Counted from the stretch's first letter, positions 16,506-26,199 are shown. The stretch is 64,000 nucleotides of DNA from Emcibacter sp. (GCF_963675455.1 NZ_OY776217.1:372001-436000), one strand, 5' to 3'. Translations and numbers: made by a program. Notes: generated by a model not told the origin, from the sequence alone.

Positions 16506-16859
16506 TTAGTCCTCGCTACCCTTTTTAACGGGCGCATCAACCACGTCCGTAACGTTGGTATCATCCTCATCAGACAGGATCGTGGTATTGTCATCATCGT
16601 CAATATCAATATCCACATCGTCCTCATCGCCCGTCAGCAGATCATCGTCATCCAGCAGATCATCATCAGCATCTTCAGTTTTCTTCGCCTTCGGACTCGG
16701 CAGGAGTTCCAGCGCATGCTGTTTGCTCTTCAGAATGATTTCCGGTTTAAATTTGTGATCGCAACTGATGCACATGATCGGGTCATTATTTCCCAGATCA
16801 TAAAACCGGGTTCCACACTTCGGGCACTGACGTTTGGTACCCCATTCAGGTTTAGCCAA
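16506..16859 (-). CDS. FYDLN acid-domain protein (TIGR02300 family)
   Basis: 117 residues. The N-terminus KPEWGTKRQCPKCGTRFYDLG contains the family FYDLN motif, with CPKC and CISC pairs that look like a zinc ribbon. After residue 58 comes a very acidic Asp/Glu-rich tail (DDDLLDDDDLLTGDEDD and more). The start codon is TTG at 16859, preceded by GGAGAAG; no better ATG exists and the family always begins at this point. Function unknown. It is divergent from aroA, the usual alphaproteobacterial position. Confidence 0.92.
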   Translation of the reverse strand: MAKPEWGTKRQCPKCGTRFYDLGNNDPIMCISCDHKFKPEIILKSKQHALELLPSPKAKKTEDADDDLLDDDDLLTGDEDDVDIDIDDDDNTTILSDEDDTNVTDVVDAPVKKGSED

Positions 16860-17078
16860 TCTTCTTCTCCATAACCTGTAACATAGACTGTTTCAGAAAA
16901 GCCTTCCTTTGCCATGATATTTCCAACGTGTCAAAGCTTAATCTGATTCAAAACATGGCTTTTGCGTTTTTCTGCGGGAAATCATGATAATATCTATGCG
17001 AAACATACACAAATATGCTATCTGGGCGGCAAATACTTCAACTTAAAAAAACAAAGCCATAAACCAAAGCCCCGTATC

Positions 17079-18416
17079 ATGAATCAACTGACATCCTCTG
17101 CCACAGACAAAATAACCGGAATAATCAACGTTCCGGGAGACAAGTCAATTTCACACCGTGCCCTGATTATGGGCAGTATGGCCATTGGCGAAACAATTGT
17201 TTCCGGCCTGCTGGAAGGTGAAGACGTGCTGAATACAGCCGCCGCCATGAAAGCGCTGGGCGCAGATATTTACAGGGATGAGCTGGCAAAATGGCATGTG
17301 CATGGCGTTGGCACAGGCGGCCTGAGCGAACCGGCCGGCGCTCTTGATATGGGCAATTCAGGGACCGGCGCCCGCCTGCTGATGGGCCTGGTTTCCACAT
17401 ATCCGTTCAGCACGACCTTCGTCGGCGATGCCTCCCTGTCGTCGCGGCCGATGAAACGTGTCACTGTCCCGCTGGAAAAATTCGGCGCGGAATTTCACGG
17501 ATCGGAAGACGGCACCCTGCCGATCACCGTCAAGGGAACAGACGCCCCCCTGCCCATAAGCTATGACGTGCCGGTGGCCTCCGCCCAGGTCAAATCGGCG
17601 ATCATGCTGGCCGCCCTCAATACGCCCGGCATCACCACCATTTTCGAAAAAACACCGACCCGGGACCATACGGAACGCATGTTCCACTTTTTCGGCGTCG
17701 ACACCATTACGACGCCAAAAGACGGTGGCCGGGTCATTACCGTCAGCGGACAGCCGGAACTGACGGCCAGGGAACTTATTGTGCCCGGCGATCCGTCTTC
17801 GGCGGCTTTTCCCGTTGTTGCCGCACTGATCACCCCGGGCTCGGACATCACCATCAACAATATTGGCCTTAATCCGGACAGGACCGGACTGTTCATCACC
17901 CTGAAGGAAATGGGAGCAGATATCGAGTTCCTCAATGAGCGTGAGGAATGCGGCGAACCGGTGGCCGACCTCCGGGTCCGTCACAGTTCCCTGAACGCCA
18001 TCACGGTTCCCGAAGATCGGGCCCCGTCCATGATTGATGAATATCCAATTCTGTGTATCGCCGCGGCTTTTGCAGAAGGCACCACTGTCATGCGCGGCGC
18101 CGAGGAACTTCGGGTCAAGGAGAGCGACCGCATCGACATCATGGTCAGAGGTCTCGGTGCCTGCGGCATAAAGGTTGAGGAATTTGCAGACGGGATGGCC
18201 ATTACCGGCAGCGGTGAAAAACCTGAAGGCGGCGCCCTGGTGGAAACCCGCCTCGATCATCGCATTGCCATGTCTTTCCTGATCCTGGGACTACAGAGCC
18301 ACAAGCCGGTAACCGTGGATGACGGATCCGTGATCGAAACCAGTTTCCCGACCTTCAGGTCGCTGATGAATGGCCTGGGCGCCAACATTCAGCCTGCGGC
18401 GGGGGCCCCGGCATGA
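17079..18416 (+). CDS. aroA: 3-phosphoshikimate 1-carboxyvinyltransferase (EPSP synthase)
   Basis: 445 residues from ATG 17079; a longer frame to 16962 lacks family similarity and a convincing ribosome binding site is absent at both. Shikimate pathway enzyme joining PEP and shikimate-3-phosphate. Motifs: VPGDKSISHRALIMGSMA, LDMGNSGTGARLLMGLV (the PEP/glyphosate loop, with GNSGTGAR rather than GNAGTA, as in class II enzymes), DASLSSRPMKRV and ELRVKESDRIDIMV. The stop overlaps cmk by four bases. Confidence 0.97.
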   Translation: MNQLTSSATDKITGIINVPGDKSISHRALIMGSMAIGETIVSGLLEGEDVLNTAAAMKALGADIYRDELAKWHVHGVGTGGLSEPAGALDMGNSGTGARLLMGLVSTYPFSTTFVGDASLSSRPMKRVTVPLEKFGAEFHGSEDGTLPITVKGTDAPLPISYDVPVASAQVKSAIMLAALNTPGITTIFEKTPTRDHTERMFHFFGVDTITTPKDGGRVITVSGQPELTARELIVPGDPSSAAFPVVAALITPGSDITINNIGLNPDRTGLFITLKEMGADIEFLNEREECGEPVADLRVRHSSLNAITVPEDRAPSMIDEYPILCIAAAFAEGTTVMRGAEELRVKESDRIDIMVRGLGACGIKVEEFADGMAITGSGEKPEGGALVETRLDHRIAMSFLILGLQSHKPVTVDDGSVIETSFPTFRSLMNGLGANIQPAAGAPA

Positions 18417-19045
18417 CGGTTATCGCCATTGACGGACCGGCTGCATCCGGCAAAGGCACACTGGCCCGCAAACTTGCCGCCCATTTTGATTTTGCCCATC
18501 TGGACACCGGCGCTCTTTACCGGGCGGTGGGGTTGCTGGTGCTGAGATCCGGCGGCAATCCGGAAAAAGCTGAAGATGCCGTCGCCGCGGCCGCAAAAGT
18601 TGCGGACGTAAATCTTGACGATCCGGAACTGCGTACCGAATCAACCGGCGCGGCGGCCTCGAAAGTTGCCGCAATTCCGGAAGTTCGGCAGATTCTGCTG
18701 GAATATCAAAGAAGTTTCGCCGCCCATCCGCCCCGGGGCAAGAAGGGCGCAGTCCTGGACGGACGGGATATCGGGACCGTCATTTGTCCCGATGCGGATC
18801 ATAAAATCTTCATCTCTGCCGATGTGGAAACCCGCGCAAAACGTAGGTTTCTGGAGCTTTTCGGCACTCAGGGAACCAACGAGGAATATCAGAAAATTCT
18901 CGCAGAACTCAGGGAGCGGGATGACCGGGATATGAATCGCAGCACCGCCCCCCTGAAACCGGCAGAAAACGCGCACTTGCTTGATACAACAAATTCAGAT
19001 ATAGAGGCCGTGTTCGAAAGGGCGCTATCACTCATAAACGGCTGA
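18413..19045 (+). CDS. cmk: Cytidylate kinase
   Basis: 210 residues. Phosphorylates CMP and dCMP. P-loop IAIDGPAASGKGTLARKLA at the N-terminus, the substrate motif FAHLDTGALYRAVG, VLDGRDIGTVICPDADHKIF and the lid region with RERDDRDMNRSTAPLKPA. Coupled to aroA through ATGA and followed by rpsA, a widely conserved order. Confidence 0.97.
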   Translation: MTVIAIDGPAASGKGTLARKLAAHFDFAHLDTGALYRAVGLLVLRSGGNPEKAEDAVAAAAKVADVNLDDPELRTESTGAAASKVAAIPEVRQILLEYQRSFAAHPPRGKKGAVLDGRDIGTVICPDADHKIFISADVETRAKRRFLELFGTQGTNEEYQKILAELRERDDRDMNRSTAPLKPAENAHLLDTTNSDIEAVFERALSLING

Positions 19046-19182
19046 TTTCTGCGATTTTTGAACCTGAATCGCACACCGGCAAAAACTGATCAGGCCGGGG
19101 TGTATTTATTATGAACGATTTCCAAGACCGTCGGAGACAACCGGCAGGCCGGAAAAAGACAGAATTGAAAGAAGGATATTTA

Positions 19183-20892
19183 ATGAATACTGAAATGTCA
19201 GTACCAACCACCGATGATTTCGCCGCGCTTCTCGACGAATCACTTGGAGAGTCCGGACGTTTTGATGGCAAAGTCGTTACCGGCACCATCATTGCACTGG
19301 ACAAGGAAGCAGTAATTGTAGACATCGGCCTGAAAGCCGAAGGTCGCATCCCCCTGAAAGAATTTGCCCTGCCCGGTCAGACCCCTGAACTGAATGTGGG
19401 TGACACGGTAGAGGTTTTTGTTGATCGCATAGAGAACGCCCGCGGTGAAGCGCAGCTCAGCCGTGAGAAGGCCCGTCGCGAGGAATCATGGATACAACTG
19501 GAAAAATCTTACGAAGCAGAAGAACGCGTCAAAGGCATCATCTTCGGTCGCGTTAAAGGTGGTTTCACTGTTGACCTGAACGGTGCCGTGGCCTTCCTGC
19601 CTGGCAGCCAGGTAGACATCCGTCCGATCCGTGACGTCACTCCGCTGATGAACATCGAACAGCCTTTCCAGATCCTGAAAATGGACCGCAAACGGGGCAA
19701 CATCGTTGTTTCCCGCCGCGCCATCCTGGAAGAAACACGTGCCGAACAGCGCGCTGAACTGATCGAAGGCCTGAGTGAAGGCAATGTGGTTGAAGGTGTT
19801 GTCAAAAACATCACCGATTACGGCGCCTTTGTGGATCTCGGCGGTATTGACGGCCTGCTGCATGTCACAGACATCAGCTGGAAACGCATCAATCATCCGT
19901 CGGAAGTTCTGAACATTGGTGACACCATCAAGGTGCAGATCATCCGCCTGAATCCGGAAACACAGCGCATCTCCCTCGGCATGAAACAGCTGCAGGAAGA
20001 TCCGTGGGCCAGCATCGAAGAGAAATACCCGGTTGGCTCCAAACTGACAGGCCGCATCACCAACATCACCGACTATGGTGCCTTTGTTGAGCTGGAAGAC
20101 GGCATCGAAGGCCTGGTTCACGTTTCCGAAATGAGCTGGGTCAAGAAGAACGTTCATCCTGGCAAAATCGTTTCCACCAGCCAGGAAGTGGAAGTTATGG
20201 TTCTCGAGATTGAACCGGAAAAACGCCGGATCAGCCTTGGTCTCAAACAGTGCCTGGACAATCCGTGGACAAGCTTTGCCTCTACTCATCCGATTGGCAC
20301 CGAAATCGAAGGTGAAATCAAGAACATCACCGAGTTCGGCCTGTTTGTCGGTCTGGAAGGCGACGTGGACGGTATGGTTCACATGTCTGACCTGGACTGG
20401 AATAAATCCGGTGAAGAAGCTATCGCCGAATTCAAAAAGGGCGATATGGTCAAAGCCGTTGTTCTGGACATTGATGTGGACAAGGAACGTATCTCCCTCG
20501 GCATCAAACAGCTCGGCAGCGATCCGATCGCTTCCATCACCGGCCTGAAAAAAGGCGGTACGGTAACCTGTACAGTGACCAAAGTGACCGAAAACGGTCT
20601 TGAAGTCACCGTCGGCGAAGATGACCAGGCCATGGACGCCTTCATTCGCCGCAGCGACCTGAGCCGTGACCGGTCCGAGCAGCGTCCTGAACGCTTCTCC
20701 GTCGGCGACAAGGTTGACGCCCTGGTGACCAGCGTAGACAAGAAAAGCCGCAAGGTTGGCCTCAGCATTAAACAGCTCGAAATTTCCGAGGAAAAAGAAG
20801 CTGTGGCCCAGTACGGTTCTTCCGACAGCGGCGCAAGCCTCGGGGACATCCTCGGTGCTGCCCTGGCCGAAGGAAAAGAAGAAGACAAATAA
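19183..20892 (+). CDS. rpsA: 30S ribosomal protein S1
   Basis: 569 residues from ATG 19183 (AGAAGGA seven bases ahead); an upstream in-frame ATG at 19111 is not supported. Six S1 RNA-binding domains in tandem, recognisable by repeated units such as NITDYGAFVDLGGIDGLLH, NITDYGAFVELEDGIEGLVH and NITEFGLFVGLEGDVDGMVH. It recruits mRNA to the 30S subunit. The first two domains bind the ribosome. Followed by a strong terminator at 20918-20946. Confidence 0.98.
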   Translation: MNTEMSVPTTDDFAALLDESLGESGRFDGKVVTGTIIALDKEAVIVDIGLKAEGRIPLKEFALPGQTPELNVGDTVEVFVDRIENARGEAQLSREKARREESWIQLEKSYEAEERVKGIIFGRVKGGFTVDLNGAVAFLPGSQVDIRPIRDVTPLMNIEQPFQILKMDRKRGNIVVSRRAILEETRAEQRAELIEGLSEGNVVEGVVKNITDYGAFVDLGGIDGLLHVTDISWKRINHPSEVLNIGDTIKVQIIRLNPETQRISLGMKQLQEDPWASIEEKYPVGSKLTGRITNITDYGAFVELEDGIEGLVHVSEMSWVKKNVHPGKIVSTSQEVEVMVLEIEPEKRRISLGLKQCLDNPWTSFASTHPIGTEIEGEIKNITEFGLFVGLEGDVDGMVHMSDLDWNKSGEEAIAEFKKGDMVKAVVLDIDVDKERISLGIKQLGSDPIASITGLKKGGTVTCTVTKVTENGLEVTVGEDDQAMDAFIRRSDLSRDRSEQRPERFSVGDKVDALVTSVDKKSRKVGLSIKQLEISEEKEAVAQYGSSDSGASLGDILGAALAEGKEEDK

Positions 20893-20917
20893 GTCTCCCT
20901 TCTTTCAGAACATTTGG

Positions 20918-20946
20918 AAAACCCGCTCCAACCGGAGCGGGTTTTT
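20918..20946 (+). terminator. Intrinsic terminator of rpsA
   Basis: ACCCGCTCC (20921-20929) and GGAGCGGGT (20934-20942) with loop AACC, flanked by AAA and a T6 run. Lies 30 bases after the rpsA stop. Confidence 0.93.
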
Positions 20947-21063
20947 TATTGGAACCGGGTTTAACGGATCCCTGTACAACAAGTTCTGGACAGCCGGGTT
21001 GAAAAATTCATAATATCGGACAAGCCCTTATTGGCACGATTTCACAAATACCGGGGAAATTTT

Positions 21064-21972
21064 ATGAGTGATAATTTCGAAATGGTCATCGATCGCGGGC
21101 GGCTCCGGAGAAAGGTAACTTTCTGGCGTGTTATCGCCGTGGTACTTGCCATTCTGGTATTGCTGACAATGATCAGTCCGGCCGGCCCGGTCCCCACCCC
21201 CTATGTGGCGAGAATCACCATTTCCGGCATCATCATGGAGAATACCGCCAGAGACGAGAATATCCGCTCCCTCGCCAAAGATGACCGCGCCAAGGCCCTG
21301 ATTGTGCATATCAACAGTCCCGGCGGCGGCAGCACCGCGAGTGAGCAGCTCTATCACGCCATTCGCAAGGTGGCTGAGGAAAAACCCGTTGTCATCACCA
21401 TGGGCTCTCTGGCAGCCTCCGGCGGCTATATTACGGCCCTGGCCGGTGATCATATTGTCGCCCGGGAGACAACCATCACCGGCTCCATCGGCGTAATCAT
21501 GCAATACAGCCATTTCGGCGAGCTGATGGACAAGATTGGCATCGGCAGCGAACAGGTCAAAAGCGGCAAGCTGAAAGGCGACCCCGACGGTCTTCACCCG
21601 ATGGGAGAGGAAGCCCGCGCGGTGTTCCAGTCCATGATTGATGACAGCTTCGACTGGTTTACCGGTCTTGTCGCGGACAGGCGACAAATTGACCTTGAAA
21701 AAGTAAAGAAATTGTCGGACGGCAGGGTCTATACCGGTCGCCAGGCCCTGTCCAACGGTCTGATCGATTCTCTCGGCGGACAGGAGGAAGCAATGGGCTG
21801 GCTGGTCGTTGAAAAGGGGATTTCTGACGATTTACCGGTCATTGATGTGGATAAAAGCAGGAAAGAATTGCTCATGGAAGAGTTTTTTAACTCTATTATG
21901 GGAAAAATGCCTTTTAATGAAGTACTTAGCCTTGACGGGCTGATTTCTGTCTGGCAACCTGACAATTACTAA
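21064..21972 (+). CDS. sppA: Signal peptide peptidase SppA, short form
   Basis: 302 residues from ATG 21064 (GGGGAAA upstream). One transmembrane segment near residues 19-38 (FWRVIAVVLAILVLLTM), then a Clp-like serine protease fold facing the periplasm. The Ser-Lys dyad is Ser119 in GSLAASGGYITALAGD and Lys171 in VKSGKLKGDPDG. INSPGGGSTASEQLY is the oxyanion region. It degrades cleaved signal peptides and other membrane-released peptides. Precedes ihfB, a common alphaproteobacterial neighbour. Confidence 0.93.
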   Translation: MSDNFEMVIDRGRLRRKVTFWRVIAVVLAILVLLTMISPAGPVPTPYVARITISGIIMENTARDENIRSLAKDDRAKALIVHINSPGGGSTASEQLYHAIRKVAEEKPVVITMGSLAASGGYITALAGDHIVARETTITGSIGVIMQYSHFGELMDKIGIGSEQVKSGKLKGDPDGLHPMGEEARAVFQSMIDDSFDWFTGLVADRRQIDLEKVKKLSDGRVYTGRQALSNGLIDSLGGQEEAMGWLVVEKGISDDLPVIDVDKSRKELLMEEFFNSIMGKMPFNEVLSLDGLISVWQPDNY

Positions 21973-22005
21973 TTGTGGGATAATACAAACAATAGGGAAT
22001 GTTCG

Positions 22006-22284
22006 ATGATAAAGTCGGAGCTCATAAACAGACTGGTAGAAGCCAACCCGCACCTTTATCAGCGTGATATAGAGCGCATCGTAAATACAATATTTGAGGA
22101 AATTACCAGTGCTCTGGCTGAAGGCAACAGGGTTGAACTGAGAGGCTTTGGTGCCTTCTCCGTCAAACACCGTCCGGAACGGACCGGCCGTAATCCACGG
22201 ACCGGAGATACAGTTCACGTCCCGGAAAAGCATGTGCCATATTTCAAGACCGGCAAGGACCTCAGGGAAAAACTGAACAACTGA
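22006..22284 (+). CDS. ihfB: Integration host factor subunit beta
   Basis: 92 residues from ATG 22006. DNA-bending HU/IHF fold: N-terminal KSELINRLVEANPHLYQRDIER-type helices, the core LRGFGAFSVKHRPERTGRNP and the beta-arm RTGDTVHVPEKHVPYFKTG with the intercalating Pro. It works as a heterodimer with IhfA, encoded elsewhere. Position after sppA and before lapA is conserved. Confidence 0.96.
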   Translation: MIKSELINRLVEANPHLYQRDIERIVNTIFEEITSALAEGNRVELRGFGAFSVKHRPERTGRNPRTGDTVHVPEKHVPYFKTGKDLREKLNN

Positions 22285-22309
22285 GCGCAGATTAATCAAT
22301 CAGAACTGT

Positions 22310-22328
22310 CCGCCGGAATATCCGGCGG
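22310..22328 (+). other. Short GC-rich hairpin between ihfB and lapA
   Basis: CCGCCGGA (22310-22317) pairs with TCCGGCGG (22321-22328) around a three-base loop. No T-run follows, and the GTG start candidate of lapA lies ten bases downstream, so it may mark an mRNA processing or translation-control point rather than termination. Confidence 0.4.
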
Positions 22329-22337
22329 CTGTCATTT

Positions 22338-22673
22338 GTGAACAAAGTCATGCGTTATTTCATATATACTGCCTTCGCCCTTTTTACAGTTTTCTGTATC
22401 ATTATTGCCGTCTCCAACCAGGAGATGGTCGAACTCAGTCTCTATCCCCTGCCCTGGGTTATTCAGGGCATCCCCAAATTTCTGTTGATCTTTCTGGGCA
22501 TTTTTATCGGTCTCGGGGCCGGCTGGATTGTCGCGATATCCAGTTCCTTCAAACACCGCCGCACCCGCCGACGGCTGGAAAGACAGGTCCGGGAGCTTGA
22601 AAGTGAGTTAAAATCCTTGTCAAACCGCCCTGTTCGTGAGACAAAAAGCCCGAAAATTATATCCGACGAATAG
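22338..22673 (+). CDS. lapA: LapA-domain (DUF1049) membrane protein
   Basis: 111 residues from GTG 22338; ATG 22350 gives a protein four residues shorter and neither has a good ribosome binding site. Two transmembrane helices (YFIYTAFALFTVFCIIIAV and FLLIFLGIFIGLGAGWIVAI), the motif AVSNQEMVELSLYP between them, and a C-terminal basic coiled coil RTRRRLERQVRELESEL. LapA-type proteins act in lipopolysaccharide assembly control with LapB in enterobacteria; a homologous role here is inferred. Confidence 0.85.
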   Translation: MNKVMRYFIYTAFALFTVFCIIIAVSNQEMVELSLYPLPWVIQGIPKFLLIFLGIFIGLGAGWIVAISSSFKHRRTRRRLERQVRELESELKSLSNRPVRETKSPKIISDE

Positions 22674-22775
22674 TCCACACAGTTACCCTGAACCAGTGCC
22701 ATCTGATGAGCGCTCCCTTGATCTTCGGACTGGTCGAACATAAATAATGTGTGGATGGAAAAACCGGGAACTATC

Positions 22776-23498
22776 ATGACGGAACTGGAAGCCCATAAAC
22801 GTATCCTCTGTGCCCTGGATACGACAGATACAGAACAGGCCTGTGAACTGGCCCGCGCACTCGAACCCCATGTGGGGGGCGTCAAGCTGGGGCTGGAATA
22901 TTTCGGCGCCCACGGCCCGGATGGATTCCGCAAAGTGGCGAAAACAGGCATGCCGATTTTCCTGGACCTGAAACTGCACGATATTCCCAACACGGTGGCC
23001 AAGGCCATTCACGCCCTGATGCCCCTCAAACCGTCGATCCTGACCATTCATACAGCCGGCGGGCCGACGATGATGGCGGCGGCTGCCAAAGCGGCAACTG
23101 AGGCCGCAAAGAATGTTGGATGCGCCCGGCCGATTGTTGTCGGGGTCACCATCCTGACCAGTCTGGATAAAACAGACCTGGAAGCGGTCGGATACCAGAA
23201 TAACCTGTCCGACCAGGTTGTCCGCCTGGCCCGGCTGGCAAAAGACAGCGGCCTTGACGGCGTCGTCTGTTCGCCGTTGGAGATTGAACTGATCAAGGAA
23301 GCCTGTGGCAAAGACTTTAAACTGGTTGTTCCGGGTATTCGCCCGGCCGGCAGCGCCACCGGCGACCAGAAGCGCATAATGACCCCGCGTGAAGCCGTGG
23401 AGAAAGGCGCCGACTATATCGTGATCGGCCGCCCGATCACCCAGGCTGAAAATCCCGCCGCCGCCGCCCGCGCGATTGCCCAAGAGCTTGGGGCCTGA
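22776..23498 (+). CDS. pyrF: Orotidine 5'-phosphate decarboxylase
   Basis: 240 residues from ATG 22776 (GGGA spaced by eight bases); an ATG at 22749 lacks a ribosome binding site. Last step of UMP synthesis. The catalytic Asp-Lys-Asp array is in PIFLDLKLHDIPNTV, with the N-terminal RILCALDTTDTEQACELA and the phosphate-binding PGIRPAGSATGDQKR and ADYIVIGRPITQAEN. Followed two bases later by trpF. Confidence 0.97.
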   Translation: MTELEAHKRILCALDTTDTEQACELARALEPHVGGVKLGLEYFGAHGPDGFRKVAKTGMPIFLDLKLHDIPNTVAKAIHALMPLKPSILTIHTAGGPTMMAAAAKAATEAAKNVGCARPIVVGVTILTSLDKTDLEAVGYQNNLSDQVVRLARLAKDSGLDGVVCSPLEIELIKEACGKDFKLVVPGIRPAGSATGDQKRIMTPREAVEKGADYIVIGRPITQAENPAAAARAIAQELGA

Positions 23499-23500
23499 AT

Positions 23501-24163
23501 ATGCCCGTGGCGGTAAAAATATGCGGGCTTTCCACGCCCGAAAGCCTGAATGCGGCCATTGACCATGGCGCCGCCTATGTGGGCTTTGTTTTTTATCCGC
23601 CTTCCCCGCGGAATATCAGCCCTGAAAAAGCCGGGGAGCTAACCGCCATGGTGCCCGCGACTGCGAAAAAAGTCGGTGTTTTTGTCAATCCGGACGACAG
23701 CCTGCTGGAAGAAGTTCTTTCAGCCGCCAGCCTCGACATCCTGCAGCTTCATGGCTCGGAAAGCCCTGACCGGGTGCGGGAGATCAGGGAAAAATTCGAC
23801 AGGCCGGTGATGAAAGCCATTGCCGTTGCCGGGGCAGAGGATATCCGGGCGGCAAAAACCTATGAAACCAGCGCAGATATGTTGCTGTTTGATGCAAAAG
23901 CGCCTAAAAACCTTGAGAACGCCCTGCCGGGCGGCAATGGACTTGCCTTTGACTGGCAACTGATCCGGGACAGCCAATGGTCTGTTCCCTGGATGTTGTC
24001 CGGCGGACTGGATGCGGACAATATTTCCGAAGCCATTGCCACAAGCGCGGCGGAAATAGTCGATGTCTCCAGCGGGGTCGAAGTCCGGCCCGGCGAAAAA
24101 GACGTACATAAAATAAAAGCCTTTATCGAAGCCACCAAGAGTAAGGACAAGACACATGGGTAG
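23501..24163 (+). CDS. trpF: Phosphoribosylanthranilate isomerase
   Basis: 220 residues. Third step of tryptophan synthesis. Catalytic Cys in VKICGLSTPESL and Asp in MLLFDAKAPK; GFVFYPPSPRNI is the conserved substrate loop and WMLSGGLDADNISEAI the phosphate site. The gene overlaps trpB by eight bases. pyrF-trpF-trpB-trpA-accD-folC is a standard alphaproteobacterial order; trpE, trpG, trpD and trpC are elsewhere. Confidence 0.97.
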   Translation: MPVAVKICGLSTPESLNAAIDHGAAYVGFVFYPPSPRNISPEKAGELTAMVPATAKKVGVFVNPDDSLLEEVLSAASLDILQLHGSESPDRVREIREKFDRPVMKAIAVAGAEDIRAAKTYETSADMLLFDAKAPKNLENALPGGNGLAFDWQLIRDSQWSVPWMLSGGLDADNISEAIATSAAEIVDVSSGVEVRPGEKDVHKIKAFIEATKSKDKTHG

Positions 24164-25376
24164 CGAGACCCAAAAGCCAAACACCTTCCGGGCAGGACCG
24201 GACAGCGAAGGCCATTTCGGTATCTTCGGCGGCCGCTTTGTGGCCGAGACCCTGATGCCGCTGATCCTGGAACTGGAGCAGGCCTATAATGTCGCGAAGG
24301 AGGACCCGGAATTCCATCGGGAATTTCACGAGCTGCTTACTGAATTTGTCGGCCGTCCGAGCCCGCTCTATTACGCAGAGCGCCTGACCGAGCATCTGGG
24401 TGGTGCGAAAATCTATCTCAAGCGGGAAGAGCTGAACCATACCGGCGCGCACAAGATCAACAACTGCATCGGCCAGATCCTGCTGGCCCGCCGAATGGGC
24501 AAACAGCGCATCATCGCTGAAACCGGCGCCGGACAGCATGGCGTCGCCACCGCCACGGTCTGTGCCCGCTTCGGCATGAAATGCGTGGTCTATATGGGTG
24601 CCAAGGATATCGAACGGCAGAAACCAAATGTCTTCCGCATGAAGCTTCTGGGCGCCGAAGTGGTGCCCTGCACCTCCGGTTCCGAAAGTCTGAAGGATGC
24701 CATGAATGACGCCATGCGCGACTGGGTGGCCAATGTGGAGGACACCTTCTATATCATCGGCACTGCCGCAGGTCCGCACCCCTATCCGGAGCTGGTGCGT
24801 GATTTCCAGAGCGTGATCGGCAATGAAACCCGCGAGCAGATCATGGAAAAGGAAGGCCGATTGCCCGACAGCCTGGTGGCCTGTGTCGGCGGCGGTTCCA
24901 ACGCCATCGGCCTGTTCCATCCGTTCCTGGACGATGCCTGTGAAATGTACGGCGTGGAGGCCGCGGGTCTTGGCGTCAATACGGACAAACATGCGGCGTC
25001 CCTGACCGGTGGCCGGCCGGGCGTATTGCACGGCAACCGCACCTACCTGCTGATGGATGACGACGGCCAGATCACCGAAGCCCATTCCATTTCCGCTGGC
25101 CTGGATTATCCCGGCATCGGCCCCGAACACAGCTTCCTGCATGACGTCGGCCGGGTCACCTATGTGCCTGTGACGGACAGGGAGGCGCTGGAAGCCTTCC
25201 AGGTCTGCACCCAGCTTGAAGGCATTATCCCTGCCCTGGAAAGCGCCCATGCCATTGCCTTTGTCCTGAAGAAGGCACCGGAACTGCCGAAGGACCATAT
25301 CATGGTCATGAACCTGTCCGGCCGGGGGGACAAGGACATCTTCACAGTGGCCGATGCCCTGGGAGCGGAGATCTGA
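24156..25376 (+). CDS. trpB: Tryptophan synthase beta chain
   Basis: 406 residues. Joins indole and serine using pyridoxal phosphate. The PLP Lys lies in LNHTGAHKINNCIGQ, the phosphate loop in ACVGGGSNAIG, and AETGAGQHGVATATV follows. Starts inside the end of trpF and is one base from trpA, so the three trp genes are translated together. Confidence 0.98.
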   Translation: MGSETQKPNTFRAGPDSEGHFGIFGGRFVAETLMPLILELEQAYNVAKEDPEFHREFHELLTEFVGRPSPLYYAERLTEHLGGAKIYLKREELNHTGAHKINNCIGQILLARRMGKQRIIAETGAGQHGVATATVCARFGMKCVVYMGAKDIERQKPNVFRMKLLGAEVVPCTSGSESLKDAMNDAMRDWVANVEDTFYIIGTAAGPHPYPELVRDFQSVIGNETREQIMEKEGRLPDSLVACVGGGSNAIGLFHPFLDDACEMYGVEAAGLGVNTDKHAASLTGGRPGVLHGNRTYLLMDDDGQITEAHSISAGLDYPGIGPEHSFLHDVGRVTYVPVTDREALEAFQVCTQLEGIIPALESAHAIAFVLKKAPELPKDHIMVMNLSGRGDKDIFTVADALGAEI

Positions 25377-25377
25377 T

Positions 25378-26199
25378 ATGGGTGTAGAACGTATTGAACA
25401 GAAATTCGCCAACCTGAAATCCCGCAACCGGGCCGGTCTTGTCACCTTCATTACCGGTGGTGATCCGGATTACGAAACATCCCTGGAAATTCTGAAGGGT
25501 CTGCCTGCGGCCGGGGCCGACATTATCGAACTGGGTATGCCCTTTTCCGATCCCATGGCGGATGGTCCGGCCATTCAGGCGGCAAGCCTGCGTGCCCTCA
25601 AGGCGGGCATGACCCTGAAAAAATGCCTGGCTATGGTGCGTGAATTCCGCAAGGAAAATACAGAGACCCCGCTGATCCTGATGGGTTATTATAATCCGAT
25701 CTATATTTACGGCGTGGACCGGTTTCTGGACGATGCGCTTGAGGCCGGTGTCGACGGCCTGATTGTCGTCGACCTGCCGCCGGAAGAAGATGCGGAACTG
25801 GCTATCCCGGCCCTGAAAGCCGGCATGGGCATGATTCATCTGGCGACGCCGACCACCGATAACGCCCGGCTGGCCAGGATCGTCGCCCATGGGTCAGGTT
25901 TCCTCTATTATGTCTCCATCGCCGGGATTACCGGCACCCGCGAGCCGGACCTCGGGCCGGTGCGGACCGCCATCGAGAATTTCCGCGGCCAGACCGACCT
26001 GCCGCTGGCCGTAGGCTTCGGGATCAAAACCCCGGAAAATGTGGCGTCCTTTGCTGAATTTGCCGATGCAGTCGTTGTCGGCTCCGCAATCGTGTCCATC
26101 ATTGAACATGAGGAAAATCTTGCAAATTCTGATACAAAAGCTAAAGTCCTGACTTTCGTGCAGGAACTTGCGACCGGTATCGACAAGGCGCGCCGTTAA
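25378..26199 (+). CDS. trpA: Tryptophan synthase alpha chain
   Basis: 273 residues from ATG 25378, which fits directly after the trpB stop. Splits indole-3-glycerol phosphate. Catalytic Glu and Asp are in IIELGMPFSDPMADGPAIQ; the phosphate site is GFGIKTPENVASFA with VVGSAIVSIIEH. Works as the alpha2beta2 complex with TrpB. Confidence 0.98.
   Translation: MGVERIEQKFANLKSRNRAGLVTFITGGDPDYETSLEILKGLPAAGADIIELGMPFSDPMADGPAIQAASLRALKAGMTLKKCLAMVREFRKENTETPLILMGYYNPIYIYGVDRFLDDALEAGVDGLIVVDLPPEEDAELAIPALKAGMGMIHLATPTTDNARLARIVAHGSGFLYYVSIAGITGTREPDLGPVRTAIENFRGQTDLPLAVGFGIKTPENVASFAEFADAVVVGSAIVSIIEHEENLANSDTKAKVLTFVQELATGIDKARR

Noticed and set aside
24123..25451. 442-codon minus-strand frame over trpB
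   Set aside because: Antisense to a gene with complete catalytic motifs; no family match.
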